DNA from: a virus
IMG/VR virus record: IMGVR_UViG_3300005253_000334
Span: 1-46,408 of that record
Length of the DNA: 46,408 nucleotides
Direction: 5' to 3' (one strand)
Shown piece after piece: positions 8,601 through 15,296 of the stretch. The first letter of the stretch is position 1, and every line of letters begins with the position of its first letter. Below the pieces are notes generated by a model. That model saw nothing but the letters and a program-made list of their open reading frames with translations. It was not told the origin of the DNA and made no database searches. The position numbers were made by a program, and so were the translations under genes.

Positions 8601-8756
8601 ATGCCGTCAAGAATCAGGCTCCCTAAGTTCAATTGCCTCCGGTGTGGGCATGAGTGGCATCCCCGCAAGCCAGAGCGCCCACGGCGCTGTGCGAACTGCA
8701 AGGATTCCAACTGGGATAAACCGCGTCAGTGGGCGCGGAAAGAGGCTTCTAAATGA
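8601..8756 (+). CDS. Zinc-ribbon microprotein
   Basis: A 51-residue protein with FNCLRCGHEWHPRKPERPRR then CANCKDSNWDKPR: two CxxC pairs of a treble-clef/zinc-ribbon with a basic C-terminus, typical of small phage DNA- or RNA-binding proteins. ATG 8601 follows AAGGAA; an upstream GTG at 8571 would add 10 residues. First gene after the integrase-facing promoter. Function unknown. Confidence 0.8.
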   Translation: MPSRIRLPKFNCLRCGHEWHPRKPERPRRCANCKDSNWDKPRQWARKEASK

Positions 8757-8818
8757 AATTCCTACTGTACGACAAGGCGGCAATCGCCACCATTCTCGGC
8801 CAGGAGGCGACATCGTAA
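8753..8818 (+). CDS. Possible 21-residue microprotein
   Basis: ATG 8753 overlaps the stop of the zinc-ribbon gene (ATGA) and the frame ends at TAA 8818, which overlaps the next ATG (TAATG). The peptide is MKFLLYDKAAIATILGQEATS. The coupling on both sides is the only support; no domain can be named. Confidence 0.35.
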   Translation: MKFLLYDKAAIATILGQEATS

Positions 8819-8955
8819 TGGTTCCTTCCCCCACCGGCGCATACCTCCCTTTGGGCCCCGTCCCTGGACGTCGGCAAGCGTCCAGTGCGGCGGTGGTGGA
8901 AGAAGCAGCGAACGCAAGTAGCAAGGCCGCAGACGCACTAACGCCTACGGCCTAG
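8818..8955 (+). CDS. Possible 45-residue Ala/Pro-rich protein
   Basis: The frame starts at ATG 8818, which shares a base with the preceding TAA, and ends at TAG 8955. An AGGAGG lies 16-21 bases upstream. The product has a Pro/Gly-rich start and an Ala-rich helical end (SSAAVVEEAANASSKAADAL). No family recognised. Filling the gap between two certain genes is the main support. Confidence 0.4.
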   Translation: MVPSPTGAYLPLGPVPGRRQASSAAVVEEAANASSKAADALTPTA

Positions 8956-8969
8956 AGAGGACAGGTGAA

Positions 8970-9164
8970 ATGGCACCCATCCCAGGCGATACTACACCCC
9001 CCGCGACCGACAGGTCTAACGTCTGCCAATACTGCGACCGTGAGACGTTGGAGAAGCGCTGCCCCAGGTGCGACGAGGAGGCGGTCTGCTACCTCTGTGG
9101 CTCTTGCGGGACGCCGGACTGCGGCTACGTGATGGAGCGCGAGGAGATGGAGGCCCACTCATGA
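8970..9164 (+). CDS. Cys-rich zinc-finger microprotein
   Basis: A 64-residue protein with four closely spaced CxxC or CxxxxC pairs (CQYC, CPRC, CYLC, CGTPDC), a pattern of two interleaved zinc sites such as a double zinc ribbon or B-box-like fold. AGAGAGGACAG precedes the ATG. The stop overlaps the next ATG. Probably a binding or adaptor protein; no target is evident. Confidence 0.8.
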   Translation: MAPIPGDTTPPATDRSNVCQYCDRETLEKRCPRCDEEAVCYLCGSCGTPDCGYVMEREEMEAHS

Positions 9165-9562
9165 GCCCGCCTAAGCCGCTCCCAACAGACATCAAATCGG
9201 GGCCAGGGCGGAAGCGCGAACTGAGCCGGCACACTCCGATCTGCGTCCCCTGCCAGCGGAACTATCGCTGTGAAATGAACGGCATCTGGGTGCGGCTTGG
9301 CCCGGACGCCATCGTTGACGCCGACCTGTATCGCTGTCCCGGCTGCGGGCATCAGATCGTCAAGGGCTTTGCTGCACGGTACAGATCACGGTATGAGCCA
9401 GATGAGGATGATCGCCGCATCTTCGCCCGCGAGGATGAGCTCATGGGGGCTGCCACAATCACCGGATATGGGGGCGGGGCGGTCACGCCCGGTCAGCCCG
9501 ACACCATCCCCGCCGAGGACGCGCCCGAGGCGGCGGCGGGCGACGGGCACAGGTACGGGTAG
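9161..9562 (+). CDS. Zinc-ribbon protein with long disordered tail
   Basis: The start is ATG 9161 (ATGA overlap); the frame is open further upstream but that part is a shadow of the preceding gene. The 133-residue product has CVPCQRNYRCEMNG and CPGCGHQIVKGFAARYRSR at about residues 26-75, a zinc-ribbon-like core, followed by an acidic then Gly/Pro/Ala-rich tail. Function unknown. Confidence 0.75.
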   Translation: MSPPKPLPTDIKSGPGRKRELSRHTPICVPCQRNYRCEMNGIWVRLGPDAIVDADLYRCPGCGHQIVKGFAARYRSRYEPDEDDRRIFAREDELMGAATITGYGGGAVTPGQPDTIPAEDAPEAAAGDGHRYG

Positions 9563-9564
9563 CC

Positions 9565-9993
9565 ATGACGACCGAAGAGAGACCGCCAGTTGAAGACGTG
9601 ATAGCGGACATGGGCGATGACGCCCTGGCGGAGACGGCGCAGGAGATCCGGGCCGAAGGGCGACGCCTGCTGCGCATGGCCGACCTGGCCGAGTTCGAGC
9701 TGGTAAACCGGATGGTGACCAAGGGCGCTACCAAGCTGGACACCGAGCACTGGGTAGGCACACTCAGCCCCGGCGCGCCGTTCCACACCATTGATGACGA
9801 TCTGATGATGCGGCTGGACGGGCTTCTGTCCGATGAGGACTGGGGACGCGCCCGGGTCCATCCGCCGGCGCTGTGGGACAAGCGGGTGCTGAACGAGTTG
9901 GCCAAGCTCGGCGGCGACGTGAAGGCCGTCATTGAGGGCGCGACAGTCAGTGAACGGGGCAGGCCGAAGTTGAAGTTGAGTCGCAAGGAATGA
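9565..9993 (+). CDS. Hypothetical phage protein next to RecT
   Basis: A 142-residue protein. The first half is helical (EIRAEGRRLLRMADLAEFEL), the middle has WVGTLSPGAPFHTIDDDLMM, and the end is basic (GRPKLKLSRKE). It sits two bases after the previous stop and its own stop overlaps the next ATG. Position immediately upstream of the annealing protein suggests a link with recombination or DNA metabolism; no nuclease motif is visible. Confidence 0.75.
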   Translation: MTTEERPPVEDVIADMGDDALAETAQEIRAEGRRLLRMADLAEFELVNRMVTKGATKLDTEHWVGTLSPGAPFHTIDDDLMMRLDGLLSDEDWGRARVHPPALWDKRVLNELAKLGGDVKAVIEGATVSERGRPKLKLSRKE

Positions 9994-10163
9994 GCGCCGT
10001 GACCATCTCCAAGGGCATCTACCGCGCCAACCGGCCCGACTGCGCCCACTGTGGCAAGCCCATCGAGGACTCACAGGCCAGAGAGCAGCGGGCAGGGCTG
10101 GTCTACCACATCGACAAAGGGCCTTGTCATGCGGCCTACGAGAAAGCGGGGATACGACCGTGA
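9990..10163 (+). CDS. 57-residue CxxC protein between two early genes
   Basis: ATG 9990 overlaps the upstream stop, and the stop (10161-10163) overlaps the GTG of recT. The product contains DCAHCGKPIEDSQ and later GPCHAAYEKAG: a CxxC pair followed by C and H ligands, a zinc-finger layout. The tight coupling on both ends makes it a real gene despite its size. Confidence 0.75.
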   Translation: MSAVTISKGIYRANRPDCAHCGKPIEDSQAREQRAGLVYHIDKGPCHAAYEKAGIRP

Positions 10164-11080
10164 CCACCGACAGCAAGGCGCTCGCCAAGCGCGAAACCAC
10201 GATCCTCATCAAGGACACGCCTGGGGCGCAGAAGGCGCTTGTGTCCCGGTTCGGCGACAAGGAGTTCAGCACCGCCCTCACCGTGTCGCACTTCATCGCC
10301 GTCTGCAACACCTACGGCCTCAACCCCTGGATGGGCCAGATCACGCCGTTCCACGGGCGGCCGTACATCCAGCATGACGGCTGGATGAGCCTCATCAACC
10401 GCGAGGCGCCGGGCCAGCTGGTTGGGATCGATGCCCGCCCTGCGACGGACGCCGAGTACAAGCAGTTCAGGGTCGCCGAGTCGGCCTACTTCGCCATCGC
10501 CACCGCGACCCGTCGTTACCCCGGTGGCAATTCGGTCAGCCTGACACGCCGGGCGCTCGTACAGACAAAGGAAGTCGAGGGCGGGCAGGGCTACAAGCCC
10601 ATCGAGATCGAGCCGTGGGAGATGGCGGAGAAGCGGGCCCGGGTCCGCGTGCTCCGGTCGCTGTTCAACGACTGCATGGCGAAGGTGGGTGTCCCCACGC
10701 CGTCTGTTGACACCCAGACGGGCGAGGTCCTGGAGGGGGAGGTAGTTCAGGCTAACGGCACGGACTGGTCGCGGCTGTGGGTCACGGCATCGGAGCGGGG
10801 GATGGAGAAGGCGGACGTCCATGAGCACTTCGGCGTGCCCGCGGACGATGGGGCGTTGAAGGACTACGCGCAGGCCCGTGTGAAGCAGACGGGGAAGCCG
10901 CTGCAGCAGGTCGTGCAGGACATGGCGGACGAAGTGGGCGGGCTGGGTCAGGACGAACCTGCGCCGCCGGACGATGGCCAGCAGCCGGAGCCGGAGGCCG
11001 TGGGCGAGAGGTTCGACCGCGAGCAGGCGGAGGCCGGCATGGCCCAGGGGTCGGAGCCTGCGGACGAGGGGCTGGCGTGA
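10160..11080 (+). CDS. recT: RecT/Red-beta-type single-strand annealing protein
   Basis: I start it at GTG 10160 (GTGA overlap), giving 306 residues. Residues about 30-190 carry the family pattern: FIAVCNTYGLNPWMGQITPF, PYIQHDGWMSLINR and the basic helix WEMAEKRARVRVLRSLFNDC. These proteins anneal complementary single-stranded DNA during phage recombination and replication. Residues about 205-306 are a helical, then acidic Pro/Glu/Asp-rich tail, as in single-strand-binding partners. No cognate 5'-3' exonuclease (RecE/lambda-exo/YqaJ) is visible beside it; the HerA-like ATPase downstream is the nearest DNA-processing enzyme. Confidence 0.85.
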   Translation: MTTDSKALAKRETTILIKDTPGAQKALVSRFGDKEFSTALTVSHFIAVCNTYGLNPWMGQITPFHGRPYIQHDGWMSLINREAPGQLVGIDARPATDAEYKQFRVAESAYFAIATATRRYPGGNSVSLTRRALVQTKEVEGGQGYKPIEIEPWEMAEKRARVRVLRSLFNDCMAKVGVPTPSVDTQTGEVLEGEVVQANGTDWSRLWVTASERGMEKADVHEHFGVPADDGALKDYAQARVKQTGKPLQQVVQDMADEVGGLGQDEPAPPDDGQQPEPEAVGERFDREQAEAGMAQGSEPADEGLA

Positions 11081-11310
11081 GGAAGCGCGCCGCTGGCCTC
11101 TACCGATCCAATCCCGACACGGTCCGTCTACATCAGAAGATCGTACGGCTGCGGCAGGAAGGATTCCTTCAGAAGGAGATCGCGGAGGTGCTGCCGATGA
11201 GCCTATCTCAAGTGCAACACCACCTTTGGGACAACTGCAACTGCAAGAACGGGAGACGGGCGACAGACGCGGCGGCGGGGCCGAGCGGAGCGGCTGACGT
11301 ATCCGGTTAG
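11077..11310 (+). CDS. Small helix-turn-helix protein
   Basis: GTG 11077 overlaps the recT stop (GTGA). In 77 residues there is a helix-turn-helix at about 18-50: IVRLRQEGFLQKEIAEVL then MSLSQVQHHL, as in resolvase- or sigma-region-4-like DNA-binding segments. The C-terminus is Ala/Gly-rich. Probably a small transcription regulator or DNA-binding accessory. Confidence 0.75.
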   Translation: MRKRAAGLYRSNPDTVRLHQKIVRLRQEGFLQKEIAEVLPMSLSQVQHHLWDNCNCKNGRRATDAAAGPSGAADVSG

Positions 11311-11324
11311 CAATAGCGGCGCTG

Positions 11325-11840
11325 GTGCTAGGGCTGGCGCTCATCGGAGGGAACGATGCGAACGATATGGATGGCGACCTTCTTGGGCAGCTCGGCGATG
11401 ACGGGCGTGGCGACGACCGCGATGTTGATCTGGACATCTACCGCGACTCTTGGACTCATGACACTCGGTGGGTTCGTGGTGATGGCGATCTCGGCGCAGG
11501 GGGCGCTCAGGGGCCGCAGGAGCCTGCACGATCAGATGGAGGAGAACCGGACGCACCTACGCCTGAGCCGGGGCCAGCCGCAACGCTGGGCGCGGGACCT
11601 AGCCCATCCGCTCAGGCGGAACGGCCACCAGCCGCGGACGGCGCGGGAGGCCAGGCGGTAGATGTCTGGATCACGTTCTACACCTGCCCGCCCTACTGCG
11701 ATGCCATGTCTAACGGGGCTACTGTTTACGAGGGAGCAGCTGCTTGCGGTGGTGCGTTCCGTCTCGGCCAGCTATTTAGCATCGAGAAGGACCCAACTCT
11801 TCGGACGTACGTGTGTGCTGATCGAGGGCTCGGGGCCTAG
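11325..11840 (+). CDS. RlpA-like/3D-type protein truncated by an in-frame amber codon
   Basis: The product has a Pro/Ala/Glu linker and, from about residue 115, WITFYTCPPYCDAMSNGATV, GAAACGGAFRLGQLF and VCADRGLGA. This is the double-psi beta-barrel layout of RlpA-like or 3D-domain proteins, which act on or bind peptidoglycan. A TAG at 11838 ends the frame inside the domain; the missing part continues in the same frame to 11933. The start is also doubtful: GTG 11325 has no Shine-Dalgarno, and a signal-peptide-like hydrophobic run begins upstream at 11307 with no ATG, GTG or TTG before it. A membrane-protein frame (11356-11661) overlaps the first half. Confidence 0.6.
   Translation: MLGLALIGGNDANDMDGDLLGQLGDDGRGDDRDVDLDIYRDSWTHDTRWVRGDGDLGAGGAQGPQEPARSDGGEPDAPTPEPGPAATLGAGPSPSAQAERPPAADGAGGQAVDVWITFYTCPPYCDAMSNGATVYEGAAACGGAFRLGQLFSIEKDPTLRTYVCADRGLGA
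11356..11661 (+). CDS. Small two-helix membrane protein (overlapping frame)
   Basis: ATG 11356 follows GGAGGG at a good distance. The 101-residue product has two hydrophobic segments at about 7-27 (ATFLGSSAMTGVATTAMLIW) and 29-48 (STATLGLMTLGGFVVMAISA), then a charged stretch (HDQMEENRTH) and an Arg-rich tail. The tail overlaps the linker of the RlpA-like gene in another frame and may be a shadow. It could be a holin-like protein, or, through a -1 frameshift, the membrane anchor of the RlpA-like domain. Confidence 0.5.
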   Translation: MRTIWMATFLGSSAMTGVATTAMLIWTSTATLGLMTLGGFVVMAISAQGALRGRRSLHDQMEENRTHLRLSRGQPQRWARDLAHPLRRNGHQPRTAREARR

Positions 11841-11933
11841 CATTGGGTTGATATCTTTTTCGGCGATGCTGCCAGAGGTCGTGCCTGGATCGCGCAGGTC
11901 GGGAGCTACGGGACGGTGAGGCTGCTGCCGTGA
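11838..11933 (+). other. Orphaned C-terminal coding end of the RlpA-like gene
   Basis: After the amber TAG at 11838-11840 the same frame encodes HWVDIFFGDAARGRAWIAQV and ten more residues, ending at TGA 11931-11933. WVDIFF after DRGL is what the family has at this place. The TGA overlaps the GTG of the next gene (GTGA), exactly the local coupling style, so the original gene clearly ended here. Either a recent nonsense mutation, a sequence error or readthrough explains the stop. Confidence 0.75.
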
Positions 11934-13567
11934 CGACCGCCACCGCCACGCTCACCATAGGCCGCGACGCCGATGGGCAGCCGTTCAGCCTGCCGGCTGA
12001 AGTGCTGACACGCCACATGGCGATCCTCGCCAAGCGAGGTGCGGGCAAGACCTACACCGCCGGCGTCATCGAGGAGGAGTTCGCCAAGGCAGGCCTGCCG
12101 TTCGTCGTCCTGGACCCCGTGGGTGTCCACTACGGTATCCGGTCGGACAAGAAGGGGCGCCGCAGCGCCTACCCTGTCATCGTCTTCGGGGGTGAGCACG
12201 CCGACATCCCCATCGAGCGTCACATGGGCCGGGCCATCGCCCAGGCCGTCGTCGAGGAGAATATCTCCTGCATCGTTGACCTGACGGAGCTATCGAAGGC
12301 GGCGTGGCGACAGTTCGTGGCGGAGTTCTGCCGCGAGTTGTATCAACTGAACCGCACGCCGCGCCACGTCTTCATCGAAGAGGCGACCGAGTTCGTGCCG
12401 CAGACGCGCCGGCCGGAGATGCAGGTGGCGTATGAGGCCGTCGAGCGCCTGGTCAGGATGGGGCGGAACCGCGGTATCGGTTGCACCCTGATCTCGCAGC
12501 GGAGCGCGCAGGTGGCGAAGGATGTTCTGACGCAGATGGACGTCCTGATCGCACTCCGGACCGTCGGCGTCCAGGACCGGAAGGCCTTGCTCGATATGTT
12601 CGAGTCCGTCCTGGAAGAGGACGAGCTGGTCCACCTGGAGGCGTTCAAGCGAGACATCGTGCGGTTGCCAGACGGTACGGCCTGGATCTGGTCACCGGAG
12701 TTCATGAAGACGTTCACGCAGGTTCATATCCGGGAGCGAGAGACGTACCACGCCGGCGCCACGCCCGCCTTCGGCGATGTCAAGGTGGTCCAGGCGCGGC
12801 CCGATGTGAGGGAACTCAAGGCGCGGTTCGCTGCGGCCGCTGAGCCGGAGCCCACACCTAAGGGGACGACCGCGGCTCAGTGCAAGGGGCACGTGGAGCG
12901 CATCGGGCAGTTGGAGGATGCGCTGGTGGCCGCCCAGGCCGAGGTTCAACGATGGAAGGGGGCGGCGGAAGACGTCCGGGCGGAACTCGACCCGCTCCGG
13001 GAGAGCGTGGCGCGCCTTCAGCGGCAGGTGAATGGTGTCGATAGCCTACGGACTGGCCTGCTGGCCCTTCTCGGCGATTCTGCGGACGCTGGTGGCGCTG
13101 TGGCCGCGATCGATGAGGACGCGCTGCTGGAGCGGCTCACGGCCCGTCTCCCGGCCGGGTCCGCGCCGGTCGTCCAGGTGACGCCGCCGGAGGCGCTGCG
13201 GAAACAGTACCTCCAGGTGGCCGCCGACCGACTCATGGCGAAGATACCCGGTGCCGGCGATGGCCGGACCGTCATGGAGCTATTGCTCGGCCAGGAGGTG
13301 TTCTGGTCCATCAATCGCATGTCGAAGGCGCTCACCGGTAACGACAGCGGCGGTACGCGCACTCGCTGGGGAAACGCGGTGAAAGAGTTGGCGACGGTGG
13401 GCCTCGTGGTCAAGGGCGGAAGCGGTCGCTCGGAGTACCGCGCCAACGTGCGCGGCTGTGTGGAGGTGGAGCTGGCGCCGCATGGCGGGACGCCGGAGGA
13501 GATCACGGCCGTCGAGCGGCAGGGGCTCTACCGGCTGGCGTCGGGGATGGGGGAAAAGGAGGCGTAG
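11930..13567 (+). CDS. HerA-like DNA translocase/helicase ATPase
   Basis: A 545-residue P-loop ATPase, GTG start overlapping the upstream frame end (GTGA). Walker A is at residues 35-41 (KRGAGKT), preceded by HMAILA, and Walker B at about 146-151 (HVFIEE, then ATEF). GRNRGIGCTLISQRSAQVAK and the following LIALRT match the sensor region of the HerA/FtsK superfamily. Residues about 285-385 are a coiled-coil insert; the C-terminus (GTRTRWGNAVKELATVGLV) looks like a winged-helix DNA-binding part. HerA proteins are hexameric DNA pumps that work with nucleases in DNA-end resection or in defence systems. Here it follows RecT and precedes methyltransferases; a recombination role is likely but inferred. 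Confidence 0.88.
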   Translation: MTTATATLTIGRDADGQPFSLPAEVLTRHMAILAKRGAGKTYTAGVIEEEFAKAGLPFVVLDPVGVHYGIRSDKKGRRSAYPVIVFGGEHADIPIERHMGRAIAQAVVEENISCIVDLTELSKAAWRQFVAEFCRELYQLNRTPRHVFIEEATEFVPQTRRPEMQVAYEAVERLVRMGRNRGIGCTLISQRSAQVAKDVLTQMDVLIALRTVGVQDRKALLDMFESVLEEDELVHLEAFKRDIVRLPDGTAWIWSPEFMKTFTQVHIRERETYHAGATPAFGDVKVVQARPDVRELKARFAAAAEPEPTPKGTTAAQCKGHVERIGQLEDALVAAQAEVQRWKGAAEDVRAELDPLRESVARLQRQVNGVDSLRTGLLALLGDSADAGGAVAAIDEDALLERLTARLPAGSAPVVQVTPPEALRKQYLQVAADRLMAKIPGAGDGRTVMELLLGQEVFWSINRMSKALTGNDSGGTRTRWGNAVKELATVGLVVKGGSGRSEYRANVRGCVEVELAPHGGTPEEITAVERQGLYRLASGMGEKEA

Positions 13568-13569
13568 CG

Positions 13570-13995
13570 ATGCAGATCATCTCGTCCTACGCCCCACCGG
13601 CGTTCACGAAACCGGTGCTCGTGTGGATGTCCTGCCAGTGCGACGACACCTGCGAGAAGGTGAACGGAGAAATGGCCGAGGGGGCGCACATGCTCGGGTG
13701 CTTCATCGAGGCGCTGAACACCGATCACGCGATGGAGACCGCTGGCTACGCGATCAGCGAGGCACACGGCTCCGCCCAGTGGTTCGAGATCGGGCGCTTC
13801 CCGAGCTGGTACGGCGCCGTGGAGGTTCACATGGCCATGCTGAAGGACATGCAGAACGGTCGGGGCGAAGAACTTTGGGAGGCTGGCTATGACCCCTATC
13901 TCAAGTTCTACAACCAGTTCAGGGACGCTCCTGTCTATGACACCGTGAAGGATCACGAGCGTCTATCGCAGACGACAGGAAAGGCGACGCCGTGA
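13570..13995 (+). CDS. Hypothetical protein between HerA and methyltransferase
   Basis: A 141-residue protein behind AAGGAGG. It has CQCDDTC near residue 23 and a conserved-looking body with many Trp, Tyr and His (SAQWFEIGRFPSWYGAVEVH). No motif I can name. The stop overlaps the GTG of the methyltransferase gene. Its location suggests a partner in DNA metabolism or modification. Confidence 0.75.
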   Translation: MQIISSYAPPAFTKPVLVWMSCQCDDTCEKVNGEMAEGAHMLGCFIEALNTDHAMETAGYAISEAHGSAQWFEIGRFPSWYGAVEVHMAMLKDMQNGRGEELWEAGYDPYLKFYNQFRDAPVYDTVKDHERLSQTTGKATP

Positions 13996-15296
13996 CGGTC
14001 GAGATCGTCTGCGCCGACGCCCGCGATGCCCTGGCCGCGATGCCGGAGGGCAGCGTCCAGACGTGCATCACGAGCCCGCCCTACTGGGGGCTTCGGGACT
14101 ACGGGCTGGAGCCGGTCGTGTGGGGCGGTGAGGGCTGCGAACACGAGTGGGGCGAGGATCTCGCCGGCGACACCCGCACCGACAACTTTAAGTCTTGGGC
14201 CAACAATGCCCGCGACGGCAACCCGCCCCCCGATGCGCCCCACATTGCGCGATCGCAGGGCACCTTCTGCCGCCGCTGTTCGGCCTGGCGCGGCACGTTG
14301 GGCCTGGAGCCGACGCCGGCGCTGTACGTGGAGCACATCGTCCAGGTGTTCCGCGAGGTGCGGCGTGTGCTGCGCGACGACGGGACGTTGTGGCTCAACC
14401 TGGGGGATAGCTATGCCTCATCTCCCCCAGGCAACAAAGCTACGGGTTGGGAGAAATGGAAGACGTCGGGACTCGCTGGCGCAAAGGAGGGCAGCCAATA
14501 TCTCGACACTCTCGACGCCAGCGTTGGCCGCAAAGCTAACACCATCGCCCCGGGCCTCAAGCCGAAGGACCTCTGCGGGATGCCCTGGCGTGTGGCCTTC
14601 GCGCTCCAGGCGGACGGCTGGTGGTTGCGCTCGGACATCGTGTGGTCGAAGCCGAACCCCATGCCGGAGTCGGTGCGGGACAGGCCGACACGGAGCCATG
14701 AGTATCTGTTCCTGCTGAGCAAGAGCGCGAGGTACTACTACGACCAGGACGCGATTCGGGAGCCAGCAAAGGACCCCGCTGACGACCTTCGGCGTATCGC
14801 AGCTCAGCATAACGGAAACAAGTCTGTGGCGACTGCTCAGGTTAAGGGCCTACGGCCGCGCTCTCATAAAGGCTCCCACTTCGGCAGGGGCAAGACGGCG
14901 GAGCACCAGCTTGGGCGGGCGTCGTCCATGCCGCGGCAGGATAACCCGGCTGGTCGCAACCGCCGCTCCGTGTGGGAGATAGCGACGCAGCCGTACCCGG
15001 AGGCACACTTTGCCACCTTCCCTGAGAAGCTGGTGGAGCCGTGCATCCTGGCGGGCTGTCCAGAGGGCGGGACGGTGCTGGACCCGTTCGCCGGCAGCGG
15101 CACCGTCGGCCTCGTGGCCGAGCGCCTGGGTCGGCACTCGGTACTCATCGACGCGAACGAGGACTACTGCAAGATGGCGAGGGAGAGGACGGCGCAGATG
15201 GGGCTGATGACGGAGGCCACGCTAGAAGATTGGGAGGGCTGGTCCCAGGGAGACGACGGGAAGTTCATCGGCTCGGTGGAGTGTAGCCTGCCGTGA
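13992..15296 (+). CDS. Beta-class DNA methyltransferase (N4-cytosine or N6-adenine)
   Basis: GTG start with GTGA overlap; 434 residues. The catalytic motif IV TSPPYW is at residues 27-32 and the AdoMet-binding motif I VLDPFAGSGT at 362-371, i.e. the beta-class order with IV first. Between them are a CxxC-containing zinc-like insert (CRRCSAWRG), LWLNLGDSY, WSKPNPMPES and a probable target-recognition region at about 230-340. SPPY favours N4-cytosine but does not exclude N6-adenine. No cognate restriction endonuclease of classical type is adjacent; the next gene carries an HNH domain. Likely protects phage DNA against host nucleases. Confidence 0.9.
   Translation: MTVEIVCADARDALAAMPEGSVQTCITSPPYWGLRDYGLEPVVWGGEGCEHEWGEDLAGDTRTDNFKSWANNARDGNPPPDAPHIARSQGTFCRRCSAWRGTLGLEPTPALYVEHIVQVFREVRRVLRDDGTLWLNLGDSYASSPPGNKATGWEKWKTSGLAGAKEGSQYLDTLDASVGRKANTIAPGLKPKDLCGMPWRVAFALQADGWWLRSDIVWSKPNPMPESVRDRPTRSHEYLFLLSKSARYYYDQDAIREPAKDPADDLRRIAAQHNGNKSVATAQVKGLRPRSHKGSHFGRGKTAEHQLGRASSMPRQDNPAGRNRRSVWEIATQPYPEAHFATFPEKLVEPCILAGCPEGGTVLDPFAGSGTVGLVAERLGRHSVLIDANEDYCKMARERTAQMGLMTEATLEDWEGWSQGDDGKFIGSVECSLP

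Noticed and set aside
10136-11437. A 433-residue minus-strand frame opposite recT
   Set aside because: It is a GC-driven shadow of the RecT frame: Arg/Leu/His-rich, no motif, no ribosome site, and recT is coupled on both sides.
11838-11840. Genome-wide amber recoding
   Set aside because: TAG ends several certain genes (3958, 5425, 5911, 7048, 16738, 24278), so the code is standard; the local amber needs another explanation.
11662-11919. An 85-residue frame under the RlpA-like domain
   Set aside because: No ribosome site, low-complexity Ser/Arg sequence, and it overlaps the conserved domain in another frame.
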